Part shown: positions 16,529-25,007 of the stretch, piece after piece
How the letters are laid out: each line of letters begins with the position of its first letter
Numbering within the stretch: position 1 is the first letter of the stretch
Origin: an uncultured Lachnospiraceae bacterium
GTDB lineage: Bacteria; Bacillota; Clostridia; Lachnospirales; Lachnospiraceae
Direction: 5' to 3'
Length of the DNA: 28,053 nucleotides
Assembly: GCA_910577675.1 (NCBI GenBank)
Contig: CAJTOR010000048.1
Span: 251-28,303, forward strand
Position numbers and translations under genes: made by a program
Notes under the pieces: model-generated
The model's database searches: none
Seen by the model: only the letters and a program-made list of their open reading frames with translations
What the model was told of the DNA's origin: nothing

Positions 16529-17506
16529 ATGATAAGAAAAGAGAAGAATAGACATTCTAGAATTAAAATTGATAAAACTGTACAAAATCAAACAAACAAT
16601 GAAGCCCACTATTCCGAAAACGATGTTACCAAAAACCAAGAGGATATTCTAAGTGAAATGGTTAACCAACTTGATAAAATTTGCCAAATTCTAAATAGTA
16701 GCAACTTCCATGCACACGAAGTTTATAATCTCTTAAAAACTTATGATGAAAAATATCACCGAGTTTTATATTCTGCAATTAGCGATTATATTTTTAAAGT
16801 CATGAGTAATGTAAGCTTTGATAAAGGCAAAGATAAAAACACCATAATTCAATATAATATTATGGATTTAGTTGCGTATGCAGATAAACAAAATAATTTG
16901 AAAATGAAACAGATCACTATTAAATTATACGATCATATTACTTTAGCTACAAGCCAGTACATAAAATTAAAACAAAGTGAAGAAGAATACCGTGATAAAT
17001 TTGAATCCTACATAGAGCCAGTTAAAAACGACATAATGAGAGAATCCTCTTCTCAACTGCTAACTTTGGTTGGTATGTTTACTGCACTTGCTTTTTTAAT
17101 ATTCGGAGGAATTAGTTCACTGGATAATCTATTTTCCGAAATGAATGATTTATCAATTCTTAAATTAGTAGCGTTGGGATGTATCTGGGGAATATGTATC
17201 CTTAATTTGATATTTGTCTTTTTGGTTTGCGTAAGTAAAATGACCTATCTGCCTTTTAGTTTTTCTGATAAGCCCAACTCAAATATAATAGAAAGATATG
17301 CAGTGGTATGGCTCTGTAATCTTGTCTTATTAATATTGCTTATCTTTAGCCTTGGCTTCTTATATATAGATAAATACAAACTTAATGAATGGTTTGTACA
17401 ATGGTCAAAAGCAAATCCCGTTTTTTTCTTTATCGCTTTTATTTCTTTATTAACTTTACTGTTATTCATTGGCTTATACTTTATCTTTCATAAAAGAAAA
17501 GAGTAA
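16529..17506 (+). CDS. Four-TM membrane protein, candidate toxin of the Panacea pair
   Basis: A 325-residue protein with a soluble, mostly helical and charged N-terminal half (1-170) and four predicted membrane segments: about 176-197, 211-236, 258-280 and 297-320, ending in a basic HKRKE tail. I recognise no enzymatic motif. Its position directly behind a Panacea antitoxin, 12 nt away and sharing one promoter and terminator, makes it the likely toxin. Membrane-acting toxins are known in some Panacea pairs, but whether this family has been tested I cannot tell. An alternative is a membrane anchor or sensor regulated by the Panacea protein. It is AT-rich like its partner. Confidence 0.7.
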   Translation: MIRKEKNRHSRIKIDKTVQNQTNNEAHYSENDVTKNQEDILSEMVNQLDKICQILNSSNFHAHEVYNLLKTYDEKYHRVLYSAISDYIFKVMSNVSFDKGKDKNTIIQYNIMDLVAYADKQNNLKMKQITIKLYDHITLATSQYIKLKQSEEEYRDKFESYIEPVKNDIMRESSSQLLTLVGMFTALAFLIFGGISSLDNLFSEMNDLSILKLVALGCIWGICILNLIFVFLVCVSKMTYLPFSFSDKPNSNIIERYAVVWLCNLVLLILLIFSLGFLYIDKYKLNEWFVQWSKANPVFFFIAFISLLTLLLFIGLYFIFHKRKE

Positions 17507-17563
17507 ATAGTAAAAAGGACAGTGAATTGTTTGTAAATAAGTCCACTGTCCTTTTTACTATTT
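17505..17563. terminator. Strong bidirectional intrinsic terminator
   Basis: A 20-bp perfect inverted repeat: 17505-17524 pairs with 17544-17563 around a 19-nt loop. The core is AAAAAGGACAGTG/CACTGTCCTTTTT, giving T-rich tails on both strands. It overlaps the stop codon of the membrane protein and lies between convergent genes, so it can serve both this operon and the GH94 gene. Confidence 0.92.
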
Positions 17564-17650
17564 CTCTATTTGCTTCCTAAACTTTTTAAATGCCTTTATT
17601 CCACATATAGTTTAATGTACCAAACTAACAGATAAAATTGAATACATTGC

Positions 17651-20047
17651 TCACATCACCAGCACAACCTCATTCTCATCCTTCATATCCGCCGCTGCCA
17701 CATATGGTTTATCAAGTTTTTCCCCATTCAGGTAGAATTCCTTAAACCCGCCCTCGGCACCACTCTCATTCTTTACCGTAATGTTAAGCTTCTTCCCCCT
17801 GAATGTCTTTGTCATTGTCATTTCCTTCCAAGTGCTTGGAATTGCAGGGCATACCCACAGACCGTCAAGATCAGGGCGCATACCGCAGATACCCTCCACA
17901 CAGCCCACCATGCATGTGGATGCCGTCCCGGTCAGCCAATGCACATGGGAACGGCCCTCGAACGGGGATTCCGAGCTCTCGGTAAACTGCCCATGCACAT
18001 ACGGCTCAAGCTTTCTCGTATCCGCATCATCGTTCTGGGATGCCGGGGAACTCTCGGTAAAATACTCGAAAGCGCGGTTTCCGTGACCCATCAGGGCTTC
18101 TGCCAGGATAATCCATCCCTGCGGCTGCGAGAAAATACCGCCGTTCTCCTTTGTGGACGGGTTGAACAAAAGCGCCAGAGCACCGTCAAATGCATGATCC
18201 ACATAGGACGGAGCCATCACGCGCACACCATATTTTGTGTTCAGCTCGCGGTGCACGGACTCCAAAGCCTTCTCTGCCTGCTCCGCTGTCGCCAGACCAC
18301 TGATAACCGCCCAGGACTGCGGATTCAGCCACATATTTGCCTCCGGATCATTCTTTGAACCGATAACCTGCCCATCCTCCTTAATACCGCGGACATAGCG
18401 GTCATCCTCCCAGCATTCCTTCTGGATAATATCGCCGAGCTCCTTCTGTGTCCTGTCAAGATATGCAATATACTCGGTATCATTTAAATCCTTCGCAAAA
18501 CCCTTGAGAACCGTCATTGCATAATATAACTGCATTGCCACAAATGTGGACTCGCCTTTCTTTCCAAGGCGCAGACAGTCATTCCAGTCCGCATGCAGAC
18601 CGGCCGGCATCCTGTGGTCGCCAAGGCGCTCCATCGAGAATCTTATTGCGCGCTTTAAGTGGTCGTAAACTGTGCCCTCGTCCTTATTTGCATAAGGAAT
18701 AACCTCATTGATAAAATCTTTGTTTCCAGATTCTGCCACATATTTCCAGATAGTTGGGAACAGCCAGAGCGCATCGTCCGCGCGGTAAGCCGGATGTCCG
18801 GTCGCGCGCACATAGGAATCATCATCCGGCGTATCCTCATGCCCGGCATTATGGTCATACTTTACAAGCGGAAGCCCGCCGCCATTGTCAACCTGCGCGG
18901 AGAGCATAAAGCGGATCTGCTTTTCCGCCATTGCGGGATCAAGGTGAATTATCCCCTGGATATCCTGCACGGTATCGCGGTAGCCATAGCCGTTACGCTG
19001 CCCACAATAAGTAAAGGACGCAGCCCTGGACCAGGTAAAGGTGATAAAACACTGATAAGCATTCCAGGTATTTATCATACTGTTAAATGCCGCATCCGGC
19101 GTATTTACCTGGAAATTTAAAAGCTTCGCGTGCCAGTAATCAATCAGTTCCTGTTTTTCCTTTTCCACAACCGCCAGATCGGAGTAACCATCCACAATCT
19201 TCTTTGCTGCGGACGGGGTGGTCTGTCCAAGGATAAATGCGATTTCCTTTGTTTCACCCGGCTGTAAAGTAAACGCAGTATGCAGTGCACCACATCCGTT
19301 AGAATTGTAATTGAGCACGTTGTCACACATGCCGTTCTCAACTGCCTGTGGGTTGCCGTAAGTGTGATAATTCCCGATAAATGCGGCTTTATCGCCGTTG
19401 TAGGAGGTTACAGGGGCACCCGCCAATGCGAAGAAGCGTTCCCGCCAGTTACTGCCTTCCTCGTTCTTGCCACAGTTCTCATTAATGGTCTGGACAATCA
19501 TATTGTCATTTTTAAAGTAGGTTCTTGTAATAAACAGTGTATACTGCAAGTTTACCTGATCCTGCTCATAATTGCTGTCATTGGTGAATTCCGCATAACC
19601 GAACGCGGAAATTTTGCGCACTTTGTCCGTCGTGTTTGTTATTTTCGTGCGCCACACCTCATAAGTCTTGTCAAGTGGTACATAATAGAGCACCTCAGAG
19701 TGAATGCCCGCATAATCTGCTGCCATATTTGTGTAGGCAGTTCCATGGCGGCACTCGCTCACATATGTATCAAGCGGCTTTGCCACCGGCTGCCAGGAAG
19801 CCGACCAGAAATCCTTCGACTCATCGTCCCTTAAATAAACATAGCGTCCCGGCGTATCGTCGCTGTTAAAATGGTAGCGGATAATGCGCCCATTCGCACC
19901 GCTCTTTACAAAACTATAACCCCCTGCATTGTTTGAGATGATTGCGCCGTAAGCCGGTGAACCAAGATAATTCGCCCATGGTGCCGGCGTATTCGGCTTC
20001 GTAATCACATACTCCTTCTTCACCTCATCAAAGTAACCGTAATTCAT
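17651..20047 (-). CDS. GH94 disaccharide phosphorylase (cellobiose phosphorylase-like)
   Basis: A 798-residue protein of glycoside hydrolase family 94, which cleaves beta-glucosides with phosphate to give a sugar 1-phosphate. The layout fits: N-terminal beta-sandwich (about 1-270), a helical linker, then an (alpha/alpha)6 barrel with GYRDTVQDIQG (about 355-365), HPAYRADDALWLFPT (about 418-432) and the catalytic acid in ADWNDCLRLG (Asp 487/490 region), and a C-terminal beta domain. The length suits cellobiose, cellobionate or chitobiose phosphorylases. The exact substrate is not certain from motifs, so cellobiose is a default. There is no signal peptide, so it is cytoplasmic. AAAGGAG precedes the ATG. 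An operator-like palindrome and a TTGCAT/TACAAT promoter lie upstream. Transcribed alone, ending at the shared terminator. Confidence 0.9.
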   Translation of the reverse strand: MNYGYFDEVKKEYVITKPNTPAPWANYLGSPAYGAIISNNAGGYSFVKSGANGRIIRYHFNSDDTPGRYVYLRDDESKDFWSASWQPVAKPLDTYVSECRHGTAYTNMAADYAGIHSEVLYYVPLDKTYEVWRTKITNTTDKVRKISAFGYAEFTNDSNYEQDQVNLQYTLFITRTYFKNDNMIVQTINENCGKNEEGSNWRERFFALAGAPVTSYNGDKAAFIGNYHTYGNPQAVENGMCDNVLNYNSNGCGALHTAFTLQPGETKEIAFILGQTTPSAAKKIVDGYSDLAVVEKEKQELIDYWHAKLLNFQVNTPDAAFNSMINTWNAYQCFITFTWSRAASFTYCGQRNGYGYRDTVQDIQGIIHLDPAMAEKQIRFMLSAQVDNGGGLPLVKYDHNAGHEDTPDDDSYVRATGHPAYRADDALWLFPTIWKYVAESGNKDFINEVIPYANKDEGTVYDHLKRAIRFSMERLGDHRMPAGLHADWNDCLRLGKKGESTFVAMQLYYAMTVLKGFAKDLNDTEYIAYLDRTQKELGDIIQKECWEDDRYVRGIKEDGQVIGSKNDPEANMWLNPQSWAVISGLATAEQAEKALESVHRELNTKYGVRVMAPSYVDHAFDGALALLFNPSTKENGGIFSQPQGWIILAEALMGHGNRAFEYFTESSPASQNDDADTRKLEPYVHGQFTESSESPFEGRSHVHWLTGTASTCMVGCVEGICGMRPDLDGLWVCPAIPSTWKEMTMTKTFRGKKLNITVKNESGAEGGFKEFYLNGEKLDKPYVAAADMKDENEVVLVM

Positions 20048-20064
20048 ACCTTTGTCTCCTTTTC

Positions 20065-20076
20065 GAAATCGTTTTC
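20065..20076 (-). promoter_or_regulatory. LacI-family-type operator (possible CcpA cre)
   Basis: GAAAACGATTTC on the minus strand is a near-perfect palindrome centred on CG, the hallmark of LacI/GalR-family operators. It lies about 18 nt upstream of the GH94 start, in the leader, where a bound repressor would block transcription. It could be a catabolite-repression site or belong to a sugar-specific repressor encoded elsewhere. Confidence 0.65.
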
Positions 20077-20231
20077 GTTTCCTGTTCTTCGGGATCTTCT
20101 CCGTATCAGGTACTGGTTTTTGCTGCCTGCAGGCGGTTTTTCCAATTCCTGCCTTCTCTTATCCAAGCTATCACCACCCCAAGCCAGACTATTACCTGTG
20201 CCAATCCCCGCAGAACATTACCGATAACCTT

Positions 20232-20260
20232 ATTGTATATGTTTTTTTCCAAACATGCAA
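20232..20260 (-). promoter_or_regulatory. Putative promoter for the GH94 gene
   Basis: Minus strand TTGCAT (20260-20255), 17 nt, TACAAT (20237-20232). This would give a leader of about 180 nt carrying the operator near its end. Confidence 0.5.
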
Positions 20261-20388
20261 TGGGTTATTTTATTTTTTCTTAAAGGTTTTCGTAAATATA
20301 TGTAATAAGTACAGATATTACTCTACTTCCACCTGCTTCTGTTTCTTCTCCAGTGCCTGCTAATCCCACCACCAAAAAACAACAAGTC

Positions 20389-20417
20389 TTGAAAAAATTT
20401 GCTATTTGTGGTATAAT
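20389..20417 (+). promoter_or_regulatory. Promoter for the CapA-like gene
   Basis: TTGAAA (20389-20394), exactly 17 nt, TATAAT (20412-20417), preceding the ATG by about 60 nt. The remaining 429-nt divergent region (20048-20476) contains this, the GH94 promoter and the operator, and no further gene. Confidence 0.7.
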
Positions 20418-20476
20418 TATTATGGAAAAAAATTGTTTTTATCAGTAGTAAAATCATAAAAATGTGAGGATTTAAC

Positions 20477-21826
20477 ATGAAAAAACTAAACAGGATAAGC
20501 CGACTGCTTACCGCATTCATTATCGTTATGCTGCTAAATATTATTCTTTTGCTGCTGCCCATAATTTTTGAATCAAAGAAACCTCCAGAATCCGTTGAAG
20601 GACATAATTATCCACCTGATACAGAAACCACCTCTTCCGAAATTTCATCCTCCTTCACTCTCCCATTTGCCCTTGCCCCAATTTTTCCGACAAAAAGCGA
20701 TGATAATATTAACTTTGACCAAAGTACGGACATTACTTCCCTGGGCGGGGAGGATACCGAAGAACAACTAAAAACCGTCACCCTCTGCCTGATGGGTGAC
20801 CTGATGTGCCTTGCCGGGCAGCAGTATACCGCAGAACGGCGGGATGGGACACATGATTACACGGGCAGTTTTCATCTCGTGCGCGAATTCTTTTCCTCCT
20901 GCGATTTCGTCGTTGGCAACCTTGAAACCACACTTTCGGAGAGTAATCCCTACTCCACAAAGGAGAGGGAAGTAAACGAACAGCCAAACTGCAACGCTCC
21001 GGCGGATTACCTCCAGTCCCTTACCTGGGCTGGCATCACGCATCTTGTAACTGCAAATAACCACAGTCTTGACGGTGGGCTTACGGGGATAGAGGAAACC
21101 ATTGCACACCTTGACGAATACGGGATTTTGCACACCGGCACTTACCGGGAGGACTATGATGGCGCTCATTATATGATGATGGAGAAAAACGGCATAAAGA
21201 TTGCCATACTCTCCTCTACCGAACTGATTAACCAGCGCGCACTCGTCACCCAATCGCAGCTTGCGCGCGTAATCGACAGTTATTCCAAAAAGAACATAAC
21301 AAACCGGATCGCGCAGGCGCACGCGGATGGGGCAGATTTTGTTGTGGTTTATATGCATTGGGGCAGTGAGAATGTCCACGATGTGCGCGATTACCAAAAA
21401 TCCCATGCAAAGGAGATCGCCCTAGCGGGAGCCGACCTAATTATTGGTTCACATCCGCATTGTTTACAGGAAATGGAATATATTGTAACGGAGGACGGGC
21501 GAAGCGTCCCGTGCTTTTATTCGCTTGGCAATGTGGTTTCGAGCATGACACGCGATATCAACCACGATACTGTTTTCGTCAAGGTGCAATTACAGAGAGC
21601 GGATCATACAGAGGATCAGGGGGACTGTGTTGAAATTGCGTCCCTCTCCCTGCTCCCATGCCATGTGCTTGCTGCCCTGGACGGTCAGTACCGTGTTATC
21701 ACGCCGCTTGATTACAAAACAGAGGACAAAAAAGCGGCGGCGGAGCTTGCAAGTGCAAGGACAAGGATCGAAGAAATCTTTGCACCACACGGAAATACAC
21801 GCGAAACCGAAGCGCAAAGACATTGA
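20477..21826 (+). CDS. CapA/PgsA-family metallophosphatase-like protein, membrane anchored
   Basis: A 449-residue protein of the CapA family (PGA_cap), related to the PgsA/CapA component of poly-gamma-glutamate synthesis and to calcineurin-type phosphoesterases. It has a basic start and one membrane segment (about 14-33), a Ser/Thr/Pro-rich spacer (about 35-90), then the catalytic-type domain: LMGDLM (about 104-109), DFVVGNLETTL, TANNHSLDGG, VYMHWGSE and GSHPHCLQ, the metal-ligand motifs of the fold. The domain should be outside the cell. No capB or capC neighbour is present, so it is one of the many stand-alone Firmicute members whose function is unclear. The ATG follows GTGAGGA. Its stop lies inside the -35 of the next promoter. 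Confidence 0.87.
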   Translation: MKKLNRISRLLTAFIIVMLLNIILLLLPIIFESKKPPESVEGHNYPPDTETTSSEISSSFTLPFALAPIFPTKSDDNINFDQSTDITSLGGEDTEEQLKTVTLCLMGDLMCLAGQQYTAERRDGTHDYTGSFHLVREFFSSCDFVVGNLETTLSESNPYSTKEREVNEQPNCNAPADYLQSLTWAGITHLVTANNHSLDGGLTGIEETIAHLDEYGILHTGTYREDYDGAHYMMMEKNGIKIAILSSTELINQRALVTQSQLARVIDSYSKKNITNRIAQAHADGADFVVVYMHWGSENVHDVRDYQKSHAKEIALAGADLIIGSHPHCLQEMEYIVTEDGRSVPCFYSLGNVVSSMTRDINHDTVFVKVQLQRADHTEDQGDCVEIASLSLLPCHVLAALDGQYRVITPLDYKTEDKKAAAELASARTRIEEIFAPHGNTRETEAQRH

Positions 21827-21851
21827 CATTTTGGGATATTTATTGTACCAT
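21823..21851 (+). promoter_or_regulatory. Putative promoter of the GrpE-like/Hsp70 cassette
   Basis: TTGACA (21823-21828), 17 nt, TACCAT (21846-21851). The -35 is consensus and overlaps the TGA of the CapA-like gene; the -10 is weak. No CIRCE inverted repeat (the HrcA site of normal grpE-dnaK operons) is visible between 21827 and 21909. Confidence 0.45.
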
Positions 21852-21909
21852 ATCAATGTATTTTTGAACATCAAAAACAACAATAAAGCGGGAGGAGCTG
21901 GTAGCTGAA

Positions 21910-22701
21910 ATGGATTGGGACAGTATACGTCAATTTATTTTGGAAGACAGAGAAATTAAAGAATATTTTCTCCTTCTTGCCGGAAGGGAAAATCCTTTGC
22001 AGGCAGAGTGCGACAGAAGGGAACCTTTTTATGGGATTCCCTCCCCGGGGGCAGCCTACAAAAACTCACAGACATCGGGTTATGTACCGGAAATGTCTGT
22101 TGCGGCATCCGGGGCAGAGGATGTAATGGCAGAAAAATCCATAAAGGCACTGAATGCGGAAATCACTGCCCTGCGCCAGGAGTTAAAAGACGCAAGACAG
22201 CATGGGGAAGCACTTGAAGCGGAAATATCATCACTGCGGCAGGAGATGCTTTCATCACAGGAAAAATTGCGGGATGCTGACAAAAAACTCTCGGATTTTG
22301 AACCGCTCATCCGCGCCATGGAACTTTATGGCTCCCTCGGTGAAAAATCCAGGGAAGCAATGAAAAACATTTTCCGCTCCTCCTCACCGGACGGCTTTCT
22401 CTCCTGCGGAGTGCAGAAAAACAGTCTGTCAAACCTCTGGGACTATGGCAGAACCTTAGCGGCGGACGGCTCGGAAGACTGCCTGAAAATTGACGGGCTC
22501 TTCGCGTATTTTGTTTCGCTCTACAATCTGACGTTTGACCAGCCTGTCTACTCGCTGATTGAACCGCAGACAGGCGACCGCTTCGATGAGGACATCCATG
22601 TGTGCCTGACGCGTGGGACGAGAATTCCAAAAATTTCAGGTGTATTACTCAGGGGATACCGCGTAAACGGCAAAACCATAAACAAAGCACTGGTAAAGTG
22701 A
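21910..22701 (+). CDS. GrpE-like nucleotide exchange factor, divergent
   Basis: A 263-residue soluble protein. The N-terminal 70 residues are unlike anything I recognise (MDWDSIRQFILEDREIKEYF). A coiled coil follows (about 74-128, heptads such as ALNAEITALRQELKDAR), then a helical region (130-210). The C-terminus GDRFDEDIHVCLT (222-234) and GVLLRGYRVNGKTINKALVK (244-263) matches the end of GrpE, where FDP..H and V..VLQKGY...G+VIRPA.VKV form the beta-domain that opens the Hsp70 cleft. Long coiled coil plus beta-domain is the GrpE plan. It directly precedes two Hsp70-like genes (10 nt to the first), so it is probably their dedicated exchange factor. A GGGAGGAG lies about 12 nt before the ATG, slightly long. 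It is not the housekeeping GrpE. Confidence 0.75.
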   Translation: MDWDSIRQFILEDREIKEYFLLLAGRENPLQAECDRREPFYGIPSPGAAYKNSQTSGYVPEMSVAASGAEDVMAEKSIKALNAEITALRQELKDARQHGEALEAEISSLRQEMLSSQEKLRDADKKLSDFEPLIRAMELYGSLGEKSREAMKNIFRSSSPDGFLSCGVQKNSLSNLWDYGRTLAADGSEDCLKIDGLFAYFVSLYNLTFDQPVYSLIEPQTGDRFDEDIHVCLTRGTRIPKISGVLLRGYRVNGKTINKALVK

Positions 22702-22709
22702 GGTAAGAG
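22690..22709 (+). repeat. Duplication repeat, copy 1 (native context)
   Basis: This 20-base word covers the last codons of the GrpE-like gene (LVK, stop) and the ribosome site of Hsp70 A. It recurs exactly at 24986-25005 upstream of Hsp70 B, and similarity continues into both coding starts. Confidence 0.9.
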
Positions 22710-22711
22710 GG

Positions 22712-24979
22712 ATGGAATATACAAAGCTTGTTGAGAAACTCCCCCTTTGTGAGGGAAGTTTGTGTGAGATGGTTCGCGCAAAGGTCAGCAGAACCATACA
22801 GGAAAAGGAACTGGAGGAACTGAAAGCCAAAGGGGCGGGCACGGAGGACGGCGAACCCATTGTCGTTGACGAACTCGATGCGGACGAAGTTTCAAGGCTT
22901 CTGCTTGAGGTTGACCACGAGCGCGCCGACATAGACCCATACGATGAGAAAATTCTCACCGACCCGAACCGCGGGCACTGGGATCTGTGGTGTGACAGCG
23001 AGGCGGACGGCTGCCCGGTACTCGATCTTTCCTACCAGGGATATGTAGCCCGCAACCCGCGCGCTGATATCAACCGCAACCGCATTGTAGCGATAGACTT
23101 TGGCACAAAAAGCACGGTTGTTGTCTACCAGAATGAGGACAGCCGTATCCTGCCAGTGCGTGTCGGAACCGGTAATGTCAGCAAAAGTATCCGGGCAGAA
23201 CATTATGAGAACCCTACGATCATCGAATTCAACGATCTTGAATCCTTCTTAGAAGCATATGCTGCCACACTTGGCCGCCCTGCCACACGCTGGGACGACG
23301 TTTATATTTCCCACCGCGCGGTGGACGATTTACAAAGCTCGCTCAGCACGGATTACAGCGCATTCTTTTCCGAACTGAAGCAGTGGGCCGGGGATGCCGG
23401 CGTAAAAAAGGCAATCCGCATCCGCGACCGACAGGATAACGATTATTTGCTCAAGGCGTTCCGCGAACTAACCGATGAGGACTTAAACCCGATCGAACTA
23501 TACGCTTACTACCTTGGGCTCTACATAAACAATATGCGAAATGGGATTTTCCTCAACTACTATCTCTCCTTCCCTGTTACTTACGAATTCGCAGTGCGTG
23601 AAAAAATAGCGGAAAGCTTTGAGCGCGGCATTAAAAAAGCGCTGCCTGAACCGCTTTTAAGGGATGAGGAAATCATGCGCAACTTCCGCATCAACGGAAG
23701 CATCAGCGAGCCGGCTGCCTACGCGGTATGCGCGTTGCAGGAATATGGATTTGAGCCGGAGGGGAACGAGGAAGTTTTTTATTCGGTATTTGACTTTGGC
23801 GGTGGAACAACGGACTTTGACTTTGGCGTATGGAGGGAGTCAAGGGCTCCAAAATATGACTACACCATCGAACATTTTGGAGCGAGCGGGGACAGATACC
23901 TCGGCGGCGAGAATATCTTGGCGGAACTGGCATTTTATGTATTCCGCACAAATGAAGAAAAACTCCGCGAGGAGAAAATTTCCTTTAACCGCCCGGCTAT
24001 GTGCCCTGACTTTGCCGGAAGCGAGGCTCTAATCTCGGACTCCCGCGAGGCAAATATCAATATGCGCAATCTCACCGACAAACTGCGTCCGCTCTGGGAA
24101 AATACCGGGGAGGAAACCGTGGACGAGAGCGGCTCCATCAAAGTAAACCTTTTCCGCAATGACGGTTCGCAGGTTGTGGGGCTTGCCCTGAACGCAGACC
24201 AGGACGAACTGAACGAACTGATTTACCAGCGCATCGAGAAGGGAATTGACAGCTTCTTCACCTCTCTCGCCACCGCATTCGGTCAGGAGAACCTCGATAT
24301 TATTGACAATATTTACATAATTTTGGCAGGAAATTCCTCCAAATCCAGATATGTGGAAGAGATTTTTAACAAAAAAATCCTCTACTACACCACAGAAATC
24401 AAGCGCTCTGAAAATGTCGCCCCTATGTTTGAGCTGCTGCCGCCAATCGGCACGGAAGCTTTCTACGAGAAAAGGGCACTTATCAACCCGGATGCGGCAG
24501 AGCGTCCGGATGACCGCGGCGAATTCGAGCGTCCTTCCGGAAAAACCGGCGTGGCGTTCGGATTGATTGAATGCCGCAAGGGCGGGCGCGTCGAGATCAT
24601 TGAGAACGATGAGGCAGGCGGCGAAATCCCGTTCAAGTACTATATCGGCACATGCAAGAAACGCTGCTTTAAAACCCTTGATGTGGAGGAAAATCCATCG
24701 AGGATTCCGGGCAGGGTTGATTACGGCAGATGGTACGAAGTATTTGAGTCCGATGATTACACCGTCGAAATTTACTACACTACGGAACCGGATGCAGTCA
24801 CAAACCATATGCCAATTGAGAATGCAAGGAAGCTAATGTTAGATACCGACGCAGAAAGCGATCTCGTATTTATCCGGGCTGCCGACCCGCACACCCTTGA
24901 ATATGTTTCCGCCGAAAGTCTTGGGGACGCATACAGCGGGAACTACATTGGCATGATACATCAAGTATCCCTGGAGTAA
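22712..24979 (+). CDS. Hsp70-like ATPase A
   Basis: A 755-residue divergent Hsp70. The ATPase core begins late: phosphate-1 IVAIDFGTKSTVVVY (125-139), connect-1-like ISEPAAYAVCALQEYG (331-346), phosphate-2 DFGGGTTD (361-368), GDRYLGGEN (393-401, the DnaK GDTHLGGED region) and adenosine motif IILAGNSSKS (536-545). Before it are a short leader MEYTKLVEKLPL and a motif DPYDEKILTDPNRGHWDLW (75-93). After it come about 210 residues: the end of the ATPase lobe (KTGVAFGLIECRKGGRVEI) and a beta-rich tail, with no DnaK-type peptide-binding domain, lid or EEVD-like end. It should bind ATP and be reset by the adjacent GrpE-like protein. No J-domain protein is in the window. AGAGGG precedes the ATG. Confidence 0.85.
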   Translation: MEYTKLVEKLPLCEGSLCEMVRAKVSRTIQEKELEELKAKGAGTEDGEPIVVDELDADEVSRLLLEVDHERADIDPYDEKILTDPNRGHWDLWCDSEADGCPVLDLSYQGYVARNPRADINRNRIVAIDFGTKSTVVVYQNEDSRILPVRVGTGNVSKSIRAEHYENPTIIEFNDLESFLEAYAATLGRPATRWDDVYISHRAVDDLQSSLSTDYSAFFSELKQWAGDAGVKKAIRIRDRQDNDYLLKAFRELTDEDLNPIELYAYYLGLYINNMRNGIFLNYYLSFPVTYEFAVREKIAESFERGIKKALPEPLLRDEEIMRNFRINGSISEPAAYAVCALQEYGFEPEGNEEVFYSVFDFGGGTTDFDFGVWRESRAPKYDYTIEHFGASGDRYLGGENILAELAFYVFRTNEEKLREEKISFNRPAMCPDFAGSEALISDSREANINMRNLTDKLRPLWENTGEETVDESGSIKVNLFRNDGSQVVGLALNADQDELNELIYQRIEKGIDSFFTSLATAFGQENLDIIDNIYIILAGNSSKSRYVEEIFNKKILYYTTEIKRSENVAPMFELLPPIGTEAFYEKRALINPDAAERPDDRGEFERPSGKTGVAFGLIECRKGGRVEIIENDEAGGEIPFKYYIGTCKKRCFKTLDVEENPSRIPGRVDYGRWYEVFESDDYTVEIYYTTEPDAVTNHMPIENARKLMLDTDAESDLVFIRAADPHTLEYVSAESLGDAYSGNYIGMIHQVSLE

Positions 24980-24985
24980 GTAGCG

Positions 24986-25005
24986 CTGGTAAAGTGAGGT
25001 AAGAG
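24986..25005 (+). repeat. Duplication footprint, copy 2 (carries a GrpE-like gene tail)
   Basis: The short spacer between the two Hsp70 genes (24980-25007) repeats 22690-22709 exactly. In it one can still read codons for ALVK and TGA, the end of the GrpE-like gene, where no such gene exists. It is a relic of tandem duplication with one breakpoint inside the GrpE-like gene, and it also supplies the ribosome site for Hsp70 B. Confidence 0.9.
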
Positions 25006-25007
25006 AT

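Noticed and set aside
21827..21909. CIRCE (HrcA) element before the GrpE-like/Hsp70 cassette
   Set aside because: The TTAGCACTC-N9-GAGTGCTAA inverted repeat is not present, so control by HrcA is not supported.
24029..24808. 259-codon open frame antisense to Hsp70 A, and a similar 184-codon frame opposite Hsp70 B (27339-27893)
   Set aside because: Both mirror the same conserved coding region, which explains why they recur; neither has a ribosome site or recognisable domain.
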